64,000 nucleotides of DNA from Acinetobacter pecorum (lineage in GTDB: Bacteria; Pseudomonadota; Gammaproteobacteria; Pseudomonadales; Moraxellaceae), in contig NZ_JACSPT010000003.1 of the NCBI RefSeq assembly GCF_014837015.1, positions 33,379-97,378 of the forward strand. The letters are read 5' to 3'. How positions within the stretch are numbered: position 1 is the first letter of the stretch; every line of letters starts with the position of its first letter. A model generated the notes under the pieces. The model worked only from the letters and a program-made list of their open reading frames with translations. It did not search any database and was not told the DNA's origin. This document shows positions 57,072 to 64,000 of the stretch, piece by piece. A program made the position numbers and the translations under genes.

Positions 57072-57101
57072 GGCCAAATAAGTGCTCTTTGGCCATTTTT
57101 T
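57072..57101 (+). terminator. Rho-independent terminator without an annotated gene upstream
   Basis: GGCCAAA and TTTGGCC form a perfect 7-bp stem with a 9-nt loop, then ATTTTTT. It ends a plus-strand transcript that starts in the preceding gap. Confidence 0.7.
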
Positions 57102-57213
57102 GGATAAATCATTTTTATCAGCCGGTAAACAATGAATTTTTCCTATCCCCCCTTCTGTTTGTTTAGTTTATAGTCATTGCCAACTCAATAAGGATATTTG
57201 ACTGGACTTTACA

Positions 57214-57921
57214 ATGGATCAAAATTTTGTTCATGCGGTAGATCACACCATTACCTCTCGTCATTCAGTACGTGCTTTTTTAAATACACCCGTGAATACC
57301 GACACCTTAAAAGAGATTTTGGCCGTTGCCAGCCGTGCCCCTTCAGGCACCAATACCCAACCCTGGAAAGTGTATGTGGTAACTGGCAAAAAGCGCGATG
57401 AAATCGTGCAACGTGTCTGTCAGGCACAAATGCAAATCTATGCAAATCCGGAATTGTCACAGCAGTATCAGGAAACTTTTGCCTATTATCCTGAACAATG
57501 GATCTCGCCATTTATTGAACGTCGTCGTGAAAATGGCTGGGGTTTATATGGCTTGCTTAACATTCAAAAAGGCGAAAAGGAAAAAATGGCACGTCAGCAG
57601 TTACGCAATTTTGAACTATTTGATGCGCCTGTCGGCCTGTTCTTTACTGTCCATCGTTCTTTGGCGATTGGTTCCAAAATGGATGTTTCAATGATGATCC
57701 AGAATGTCATGCTGGCCGCAAAAGCCCGCGGTCTGGACACTTGCCCGCAGGCTGCCTGGAATCATTTTCACCCGATCGTACTTGATCTGGTGGGTGCTCC
57801 AGCCGATGAAGAGCTGGTCTGCGGTATGGCACTGGGCTATGCCGATCCAGAGCAGATTGTTAACAGCTTTATTACCCCGCGCGTTCCCGTAGAGGAATTT
57901 GCCGTGTTTATCGAAGAGTGA
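57214..57921 (+). CDS. Nitroreductase-family flavoprotein
   Basis: A 235-residue FMN-dependent reductase, with SRHSVRAFLNTPVNTDTLKEILAVASRAPSGTNTQPWKVYVV as the FMN-binding N-terminal region and KARGLDTCPQAAWNHFHPIV near the C-terminal third. It reduces nitroaromatics, quinones or similar compounds using NAD(P)H; the natural substrate is not known. GGA lies about 7 nt before the ATG. It is a single gene. Confidence 0.88.
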   Translation: MDQNFVHAVDHTITSRHSVRAFLNTPVNTDTLKEILAVASRAPSGTNTQPWKVYVVTGKKRDEIVQRVCQAQMQIYANPELSQQYQETFAYYPEQWISPFIERRRENGWGLYGLLNIQKGEKEKMARQQLRNFELFDAPVGLFFTVHRSLAIGSKMDVSMMIQNVMLAAKARGLDTCPQAAWNHFHPIVLDLVGAPADEELVCGMALGYADPEQIVNSFITPRVPVEEFAVFIEE

Positions 57922-57998
57922 GGCAGGCAGGGCTAAGTTAATTGACTTAGCCCTCTGTCCGGATCAGTATTTTTATTGCCTGAGAGAACAGCCAGCAT

Positions 57999-59216
57999 CT
58001 ATGCATTTTTTAGGCTGGGCATTTTTATTTTAAAAATTGTCCAAGCAGAAATACAGACAAAAACCAGCATGATCAATGCCATATTCAGTAAAGCCTGCCA
58101 GAGCATAAAATTCAGTAATACGCCGCCCAGTAATCCACAGACAAATTGCATACTTCCCATAATGGCACTGGCGGTTCCTGCCCGTTCGCCCTGTTCAGCC
58201 ATTGCCAGAGCCATGGCATTCGGACCAGTAAAACCGATGGCTGCCACTATGACAAACATGCCTGGCAGTACCCAGAGCACAGAGTTTACGTCCAGCCAGC
58301 CCAGCAGGATTAAAGCTGACACACCGGCAAACTGCAGATAGCTGCCGATCTTCAGGCGCTGCAATATCGAGAAACGTCCGGCCAGCCGCTTATTCAATGT
58401 CGAAAAAAGCATGATACCGACCGCATTTGCACCAAAAGCATAGGCAAACTGCTGCTCGGTGAAATGATAATGATCCATCAAAATGGCCGAAGAAGCACTG
58501 ATATAACAGAACATCACCGCACCGGAAAAACAGCCGGCATAAAGCGGGCGCCGAAAGCTGGGATCCTGAAAAATGCTACGGTATAGGCTTAATACCTGTT
58601 GAAAATTCAGCTTGAGACGGCGTTCTGGTTCCAAGGTTTCTTTAAAAAGAAAGTGCACACAAGCCAGACTCAGCAAACCACAGCCCATCAATACCAGAAA
58701 TATCGTGTTCCATTCATAAAACTTGAGTATCCAGGCCCCCAGACTCGGGGCAATAATTGGTGCAATAGCGGTCACAATCATCATGCTGGCAAAGGCCTGA
58801 GCTGCTGAGTGCATATCCAGACGGTCACGAATTGCAGCACGTGCCATGACCACGCCAACACAGCCACCGAGAGCTTGTAAAACCCGGGCAGCAATCAGAC
58901 TCCATTCATCCTGTGCAAAGACACACAGCAAACTTGCCCCAATGTATAAACACAGCCCAAAATACAGCGGTGGTTTACGTCCAATCCGGTCACTGATCGG
59001 TCCATAGATCAACTGTCCGACAGCCAGACCGAAGAAATAAGCTGGCAGGCTATTGGAAACCATTTGAGTACTGACGCCAAAATCTGCTGCCATGGCCGGC
59101 AAGGCAGAAAGATACATATCAATGGATAAAGGCCCGAGTGCACTCAGTGCTGCCAGCAACACAATCCAGGACATGGCATAAGGTTGTTGTACTATTTTAT
59201 TCGATGTCATAAGCAT
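57999..59216 (-). CDS. Bcr/CflA-family multidrug efflux transporter
   Basis: A 405-residue, 12-helix MFS drug:proton antiporter. The N-terminal GPLSIDMYLSALPAMAADFGVSTQMV and GQLIYGPISDRIGRKPPLYFGLCLY are the family signatures, along with VFVSIMVVTAIAPIIAPSLGAWI-like MMIVTAIAPIIAPSLGAWILKF. It could give resistance to bicyclomycin, chloramphenicol or other drugs, but the specificity is unknown. ATG codons at 59216 and 59210 are both possible, neither with a clear ribosome-binding site. Confidence 0.9.
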   Translation of the reverse strand: MLMTSNKIVQQPYAMSWIVLLAALSALGPLSIDMYLSALPAMAADFGVSTQMVSNSLPAYFFGLAVGQLIYGPISDRIGRKPPLYFGLCLYIGASLLCVFAQDEWSLIAARVLQALGGCVGVVMARAAIRDRLDMHSAAQAFASMMIVTAIAPIIAPSLGAWILKFYEWNTIFLVLMGCGLLSLACVHFLFKETLEPERRLKLNFQQVLSLYRSIFQDPSFRRPLYAGCFSGAVMFCYISASSAILMDHYHFTEQQFAYAFGANAVGIMLFSTLNKRLAGRFSILQRLKIGSYLQFAGVSALILLGWLDVNSVLWVLPGMFVIVAAIGFTGPNAMALAMAEQGERAGTASAIMGSMQFVCGLLGGVLLNFMLWQALLNMALIMLVFVCISAWTIFKIKMPSLKNA

Positions 59217-59354
59217 GAAGATTTAAAGCGCTAATATGCAGACAAATTAACACAGTGCATAGTATGATTTAGCCTGAAATGAAGATTTATAAATCTACTA
59301 TTTTCATTAGTATATTCAGATTCAGCTGTAAAACTGCAGCATAAAGGACGACCT

Positions 59355-61529
59355 TTGAAATCTTGGCTCACTCGTCTCAAGCAAACTACCTATAACACGA
59401 CCTTAATGTATAACCTGCGCATGATGACGGCATTTGCAGGTACTGCCTTTGTTCCCTATTTTATGGGACAACAATTATTGACCATTCCACTGACTTTAGG
59501 GGTGGTTGCAGCCGGTTTAAGCGATATTGATGACCGCTTTTCTGTGCGGATTTTAAATCTGCTCTACACCTATATTGGCTTCTTTATTACGGCGGTTGGG
59601 GTATATCTGCTGTATCCACATCCAGTCCTGTTTGCCTTGGCATTGATTGTGTCCTGTATTGCACTGATTCTGCTGGGTTCTCTTGGCAGGCGCTATGCCA
59701 CGATTTCCTATGGTTGTCTGGTCATTTCCGTTTACTCGATGCTCGGGGTGGAGCTGTTTGATGAATGGTATAAGCAGGCTGGCCTGCTGGTGATCGGCGC
59801 AATGTGGTATGGCTTGCTGTCAACGCTGAGTTTCCTGGTCTTCCCTACCCGACTGGCGCAAGACAAGCTTGCCATCTCCTATTCTGCGCTCGGTGACTTC
59901 TTATATGCCAAATCCAATCTTTTTGATGTGGATATGACTCCTAAAAGCTATCAGCAGAGCATGATTGAACTGTCGATGGAAAATGGTAAGCTGATTACCA
60001 TTTTTAACGAAATGAAAACCGCCCTTCTGACCCGTCTGAAAGGTGACCGTGGGCAAAAAGATACCCGTCGCAGTTTGCAGTATTATTTTGTTGCGCAGGA
60101 TATTCATGAACGTGCCGATTCGGCACATATTGACTATCAAAAACTGGCCAAGATTTTCCAGCATAGCGATATCCTGTTCCGCTTCCAGCGTATCATGTCA
60201 ATCCAGGGCAAGGCCTGTAAGGATCTGAGTGAAAGTTTGCTGCAGCGCAAACCTTATGTGCATAACCAGCGTTTTAAGCATGCATTCGATAACCTGAGAC
60301 TGTCGCTAGATAAATTACGTCAGGATCAGCATTATGACCAGGCTTGGATCAACGCCCTATTTTCGCTGTTTCAGAACCTTAAATCGATTGATGCCCAGCT
60401 ACGCAACCTAGAAACCGAACAGAGTATCAAGTCTGAACGTTTCAAACATATCGAAAACCAGCTCAAAGATGATGACCTGAAAGGCTGGGATGACATCAAG
60501 GTTCGAATTAAACAGCATCTGACCCCAGAATCAGTGCTGTTCCGGCATGCCATCCGCCTGTCGATTGTGCTGCTGATCAGCTATATCTTCGTACAGGTCA
60601 GTAATATTGAATATGGTTACTGGATTTTATTGACCGCCCTTTTTGTCAGCCAGCCAAACTTTAACGCCACCAAACGCCGTTTACGTCTGCGCATTATCGG
60701 TACTTTGGTCGGGATTATTCTCGGTTATGCCATTCTGTATTTTGTGCCCTCCATCGAAGGACAGTTATTACTTCTGGTACTGAGCGGGATTCTGTTCTTT
60801 GAATTGCGCAGTAAACAGTATGCACAAGCCACTGCCTTTATCACAATTTTAGCGCTGATCAACTTCAATCTGGATGGTATGGGCTTTGCTGCGGCCATTC
60901 CACGGATGATTGACACCTTAATTGGCTGTGCGATTGCCTGGTTCGGTGTCAGCTTTATTTTTCCGGACTGGAAGTTCCGACGTTTACCCCGCAGTATCAA
61001 ACGCAGCTTGCAGGCAGAAGTCAATTATTTGAATGAAGTCATCGAGCAGTATAAATCGGGACGTAATAATGGTCTGCAATATCGGATTGTCCGCCGTGCT
61101 GCCCACAATACCGATGCCGAGGTGGCTTCACTGATTTCAACACTGGCCACAGAGCCCGATATTGATCCGGTACAAAAATCACTGGCCTTTGAGTTCCTGT
61201 GTCTGAACCATACTTTTATCAGTTATATTGCTGCACTGGGAGCGCATCGGGAAAAAATTGAAGATCAGGACATCCTGAATCTACTGGACCACGCACTGGA
61301 TAATATTCGTGATGCATTGCTGCAAGATGAAATGCCCGATTCGAGTACACAGAATATGATTGTGAATATTCGGCAGTGTCTGTCTCATGAACGGGAGCAA
61401 GATCAGAAATCCCTGATCATTTTGCAGCAACTGTCTTTAATGTTTAGCATTTTAAATCAGTTAAGCCAGCTCAAACAAAGTTTAAGTCATGAGTGGGATG
61501 AACAGGCAACAGAATTGGGTTCATTATAA
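59355..61529 (+). CDS. YccS-like FUSC-family inner-membrane protein
   Basis: A 724-residue protein of the YccS/YhfK type. It has N-terminal membrane helices (about residues 20-165), a soluble helical middle (about 170-400), a second membrane block (about 405-530) and a soluble C-terminal tail. The arrangement matches FUSC-type proteins related to aromatic-acid or fusaric-acid efflux, but the actual substrate is unknown. It starts with TTG, with AAGGA 6 nt upstream. It is a single gene divergent from the Bcr/CflA gene. Confidence 0.88.
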   Translation: MKSWLTRLKQTTYNTTLMYNLRMMTAFAGTAFVPYFMGQQLLTIPLTLGVVAAGLSDIDDRFSVRILNLLYTYIGFFITAVGVYLLYPHPVLFALALIVSCIALILLGSLGRRYATISYGCLVISVYSMLGVELFDEWYKQAGLLVIGAMWYGLLSTLSFLVFPTRLAQDKLAISYSALGDFLYAKSNLFDVDMTPKSYQQSMIELSMENGKLITIFNEMKTALLTRLKGDRGQKDTRRSLQYYFVAQDIHERADSAHIDYQKLAKIFQHSDILFRFQRIMSIQGKACKDLSESLLQRKPYVHNQRFKHAFDNLRLSLDKLRQDQHYDQAWINALFSLFQNLKSIDAQLRNLETEQSIKSERFKHIENQLKDDDLKGWDDIKVRIKQHLTPESVLFRHAIRLSIVLLISYIFVQVSNIEYGYWILLTALFVSQPNFNATKRRLRLRIIGTLVGIILGYAILYFVPSIEGQLLLLVLSGILFFELRSKQYAQATAFITILALINFNLDGMGFAAAIPRMIDTLIGCAIAWFGVSFIFPDWKFRRLPRSIKRSLQAEVNYLNEVIEQYKSGRNNGLQYRIVRRAAHNTDAEVASLISTLATEPDIDPVQKSLAFEFLCLNHTFISYIAALGAHREKIEDQDILNLLDHALDNIRDALLQDEMPDSSTQNMIVNIRQCLSHEREQDQKSLIILQQLSLMFSILNQLSQLKQSLSHEWDEQATELGSL

Positions 61530-61614
61530 TTTGGCTGATTTTGGAACAATATACTCACTGAATTGGTACAATTAATGCTAAACTTTTTACAGTTTAAAAT
61601 CTGCTAGTTTCCCT

Positions 61615-62175
61615 ATGACCGCGAAAAATTTATACGCTTATACCCTCCAGCCTGTGAACTATGAAATTTCAGAAGCCGAGCAACGTCATGCTCAGCTGGT
61701 GATCTGGCGTAGTACCAATAAAATTGGCATGAAAGCATGGCTGATTATGGGTGCTGTTGTTGCACTTTCTATTCTGGGCATTCTGCTTCTGAAGAACTAC
61801 TCTACCGTGTTCTGCTGGGTAGCGATTGTCTGTGTGGTGTTGTATTACCTGATCCGTACCTTTGGTCTGGAATGGTATGTTAAACGCAAGATGAATGAAT
61901 TTCCGGTACAGGAAATCAAGGGCGTTCGCTTGGGCGTACAGCCGCATGGCATCGTGATGCGCCAGAAAATGGGTATGCAAGAAGGTGTTGGCGCGATTAG
62001 CTGGAAAGACATCTATGAATGGTACAACACACCAGAATTTATGTTGGTCAATTTCAAGGTTAAAGGCCAGCAAGGTGCATACATCCTGCCTAAACGTCTG
62101 GACAGCAAAAACTTTTCTTTTGCCACGATTCGCAAGCATCTTGAAGCAGAAGTCGGTCCGGCAAAACAAATCTAA
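61615..62175 (+). CDS. YcxB-like membrane protein
   Basis: A 186-residue protein with two adjacent membrane helices (about residues 40-60 and 64-82) and a C-terminal YcxB-like domain (IKGVRLGVQPHGIVMRQKMGMQEGVGAISWKDIYEWYNTPEFMLVNFKVKGQQGAYILPKRL). The function is unknown. No good ribosome-binding site is visible. A terminator follows. Confidence 0.78.
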   Translation: MTAKNLYAYTLQPVNYEISEAEQRHAQLVIWRSTNKIGMKAWLIMGAVVALSILGILLLKNYSTVFCWVAIVCVVLYYLIRTFGLEWYVKRKMNEFPVQEIKGVRLGVQPHGIVMRQKMGMQEGVGAISWKDIYEWYNTPEFMLVNFKVKGQQGAYILPKRLDSKNFSFATIRKHLEAEVGPAKQI

Positions 62176-62192
62176 CCGCTTCATTCTTTCAT

Positions 62193-62226
62193 AAAAAACC
62201 TCCTGCCTCGGCATGGAGGTTTTTTT
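62193..62226 (+). terminator. Terminator after the YcxB-like gene
   Basis: AAAAAACCTCC and GGAGGTTTTTT pair with a 12-nt loop that can partly close, ending in a T run. Confidence 0.85.
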
Positions 62227-62244
62227 AATCAAACAACATTGAAT

Positions 62245-62266
62245 GATAATGAGAATAAATATTATC
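62245..62266 (+). promoter_or_regulatory. Fur-box-like element
   Basis: GATAAT, GAGAAT, A, AATATT and then ATC fit the 6-6-1-6 pattern of a Fur box with few mismatches. It lies about 80 nt before the PepSY reductase start and overlaps the likely promoter zone (TATAAT at 62300-62305), suggesting iron repression. Confidence 0.6.
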
Positions 62267-62299
62267 TTCAACATCTATAATTTAGGCTTAAATTTCAGT

Positions 62300-62305
62300 T
62301 ATAAT
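62300..62305 (+). promoter_or_regulatory. -10 element for the PepSY reductase gene
   Basis: A perfect TATAAT, about 41 nt before the start codon. No convincing -35 was found at the right distance. Confidence 0.4.
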
Positions 62306-62345
62306 TTTGGCATTATTTTTATCGCTTACCCTTAATCTGACCACC

Positions 62346-64000
62346 ATGATTAAAAAGACATTTTTCCAAATCCACTGGTTTCTGGGGATTACAGCAGGTT
62401 TAATCCTCTCGATAATGGGGGTCACTGGCGCAATCTATTCCTATGAACAACAAATATTAAAATGGATGAACAGCGACAGTTATACGGTTCAGGTTCAACA
62501 ACGTGACAAACTTACGCCCGCCCAGCTATATCAGCACTTTAACCATACTGCACCTGACATGAAGATCAACAGTATTACCGTGGCACAAGACCCAAGTGCT
62601 TCAAGTACTGTAAATGTTGCTAAAGAAGGTGCACGGCGTGGCCAGAACATCATGGTCAATCCATATACCGCAGAAGTCTTGCCAGAGATTAAGGGCCGGG
62701 AATTTTTCCAGTTTGTTCAGCAGTTGCACCGTAATTTAACAGTGGGCCTGGTGGGTAAACAGATTACCGGCGCCTGTACCCTGATGCTGATCTTTTTCGT
62801 ACTGTCAGGTCTTTATCTGCGCTGGCCGAAACGTCATTCGATCAAGCAATGGTTGTTTATAAAACCTCAACTGAAAGGCCGTAATTTTATCTGGGATCTG
62901 CACGCGGTTGTGGGGACCTGGGTAGTGATTTTCTACCTGATTCTGGCCTGTACCGGCCTGTACTGGTCTTATGACTGGTGGCGCAACGGCATGTTTAAGG
63001 TGCTAGGTGTGGAACGCCCGCAACCGGAAATGCAGACCAATGCCGGCAATAACCGTGGTGAAGGCCGTCAAGGTGGCGACCGTGGCCCACGTGCTGAAGG
63101 TGAGGCACGAGGTGAAGGCCGTCAGGGTGGCGAACGCGGTGCTCGTGGTGAAGGACGTGAAGAAACTGGCATGAATCCAGAAAATATCTCTCGCGCACTG
63201 GATCTGAGCTGGGCTGGTTTTAATACTCAATTTGCTCACAAATACTCGACTGTGACATTTAACCTGCCGAAAAAACCGGATGGCGAAATGCAGCTGAGCT
63301 TTGTCGACCCTGTAGTACAGCATGAACGCGCCCGAAACAATGCTACTTATAATTACCGGACGGCTGAATTCACCAATGTTGAAATGTACGAAGATAAAAA
63401 GCTCAATGAAAAAATCATGAGCAGCATGTTACCGGTGCATCGAGGTAGTTTCTTTGGTCCGATCTACCAGTTCTTTGTCATGGTCGCAGCCTTGTTGATG
63501 CCCTTGTTCTTTGTGACCGGCTGGATGCTCTATCTGAAACGTCGCAAGCAGAAAAAATTAACCTTGGCTGCACGTCAAGCTACAATAATTCAGCCTTTAG
63601 ATCCAAATGCCAAACCGTGGCTCATTGCTTATGCCACCCAAACAGGAGTTTCCGAGCAACTGGCCTGGCGTACAGCGACTGCCCTGCAGGAGGCGCGGCA
63701 ACCTGTAACCGTCAAGCCAGTGCAGCAGCTCACACTAGACGAGTTACAGCAAACCGAACAGGTATTATTTGTTGCCAGTACCTATGGCACGGGTGAAGCA
63801 CCGGATCGGGCCTCTTCTTTCGAGAAAAAAATCCTGTCTGCAAAAGCTGATCTTAGTCATTTAAGCTATGCGGTATTGGCCTTGGGCTCTCGGGAATATC
63901 CGGACACCTACTGCAGCTTTGGTCTTCGAATTGACCAGTGGCTACACCAGAATGGTGCGCACCAGCTTTTCAAGACCATTGAAGTAGATAATGCCAATAA
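62346..64000 (+). CDS. PepSY-TM/flavodoxin reductase, 3' end outside the window
   Basis: 551 residues are visible and the frame is open at the window end. Four membrane helices are predicted (about residues 10-32, 139-160, 185-212 and 375-397) in a PepSY-associated arrangement, with His residues in LHRNLTVGL and WDLHAVVGT as candidate haem ligands. From about residue 425 (WLIAYATQTGVSEQLA) a flavodoxin domain begins, with FVASTYGTGEAPD as the second FMN loop and ALGSREYPDTYCSFG the third. An FAD/NAD(P)H reductase domain probably follows, as in sulfite-reductase-flavoprotein-like ferric reductases. The ATG at 62346 is preceded by a Fur box, so the likely role is iron reduction in siderophore uptake. 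Confidence 0.88.
   Translation, partial: MIKKTFFQIHWFLGITAGLILSIMGVTGAIYSYEQQILKWMNSDSYTVQVQQRDKLTPAQLYQHFNHTAPDMKINSITVAQDPSASSTVNVAKEGARRGQNIMVNPYTAEVLPEIKGREFFQFVQQLHRNLTVGLVGKQITGACTLMLIFFVLSGLYLRWPKRHSIKQWLFIKPQLKGRNFIWDLHAVVGTWVVIFYLILACTGLYWSYDWWRNGMFKVLGVERPQPEMQTNAGNNRGEGRQGGDRGPRAEGEARGEGRQGGERGARGEGREETGMNPENISRALDLSWAGFNTQFAHKYSTVTFNLPKKPDGEMQLSFVDPVVQHERARNNATYNYRTAEFTNVEMYEDKKLNEKIMSSMLPVHRGSFFGPIYQFFVMVAALLMPLFFVTGWMLYLKRRKQKKLTLAARQATIIQPLDPNAKPWLIAYATQTGVSEQLAWRTATALQEARQPVTVKPVQQLTLDELQQTEQVLFVASTYGTGEAPDRASSFEKKILSAKADLSHLSYAVLALGSREYPDTYCSFGLRIDQWLHQNGAHQLFKTIEVDNAN
63057..63136 (+). repeat. Imperfect 26-bp direct repeat coding Arg/Gly/Glu-rich loop
   Basis: Two 26-bp units (63057-63082 and 63111-63136) differ at only two positions and are 54 nt apart. 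They encode GEGRQGGDR and GEGRQGGER, inside an Arg/Gly/Glu-rich stretch of about 40 residues in the third periplasmic-side loop of the PepSY reductase. Confidence 0.8.

Larger units (their letters stand above)
56315..57213. other. Long intergenic region with candidate small genes
   Basis: 899 nt between divergent gltS and the nitroreductase gene. It holds a frame interrupted by one stop (56426-56701), a 39-codon ORF (56937-57056) and a terminator (57072-57101), listed separately. The rest is very AT-rich with no other recognised element. Confidence 0.6.

Overview
The window reads as a contiguous stretch of chromosome from the gammaproteobacterial genus Acinetobacter (Moraxellaceae). The evidence is a complete AdeIJK-type RND efflux operon preceded by its PAP2 phosphatase gene, the tRNA-Gln/prs/rplY/pth block, AT-rich intergenic DNA, and many proteins of Acinetobacter/Moraxellaceae type. 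The species cannot be fixed from the sequence. No insertion sequence, prophage, CRISPR array, toxin island or plasmid origin was found. Most of the window is conserved core genome with scattered accessory genes.

Layout. 1-3.0 kb: four tandem tRNA-Gln(UUG) genes, prs, rplY-pth and panD. 3.0-6.7 kb (minus): a DUF2157/DUF4401 plus GDYXXLXY membrane pair, a LysE-type exporter and a DUF1289 protein. 6.8-10.3 kb: trhO, three small membrane-protein genes including a DedA protein, then a YgfB-like and an acidic small protein on minus. 10.4-15.6 kb: rpoD, ybeD-lipB, and an SCP2-like/iron alcohol dehydrogenase pair. 15.8-23.6 kb: an APC permease, then minus-strand trmL, cysG, serS, a RsiV-like lipoprotein, lolA and rplU-rpmA. 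24.0-33.9 kb: ispB with a Gcr-type membrane protein, then pap2-adeI-adeJ-adeK. 33.9-43.1 kb: a tandem YbjQ pair, several small hypothetical genes, a GNAT enzyme, a 7TM diguanylate cyclase, an FKBP, an MgtC-like protein, YaeQ and a CobW-type GTPase. 43.4-50.4 kb: a secreted small protein, an orphan MhpA-type monooxygenase, a GST, a tetR-MFS-lysR cluster and an acyl-CoA thioesterase. 50.4-57.1 kb: a patatin lipoprotein, a decayed chrA, an AGCS symporter, GltS and a long gap with possible small genes. 57.2-64.0 kb: a nitroreductase, a Bcr/CflA pump, a YccS-like protein, a YcxB-like protein and the start of a Fur-box-preceded PepSY/flavodoxin reductase cut by the window end.

Functionally, the window mixes translation and replication-of-cell genes (prs, rplY, pth, serS, rplU, rpmA, trmL, trhO, rpoD), cofactor genes (panD, lipB, cysG, ispB), envelope genes (lolA, dedA, patatin) and at least four export systems (AdeIJK, Bcr/CflA, an MFS pump, LysE). 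I did not find a clear, wholly new multi-gene system. The best leads are regulatory and small-gene signals: a 9+4+9 inverted repeat ahead of pap2-adeIJK, a perfect 18-bp palindrome at the tetR promoter, a 7-bp tandem repeat nearby, a 58-codon gene and a 39-codon ORF backed by a terminator, a broken chrA, and an Arg/Gly/Glu-rich repeat inside a predicted periplasmic loop of the PepSY reductase.
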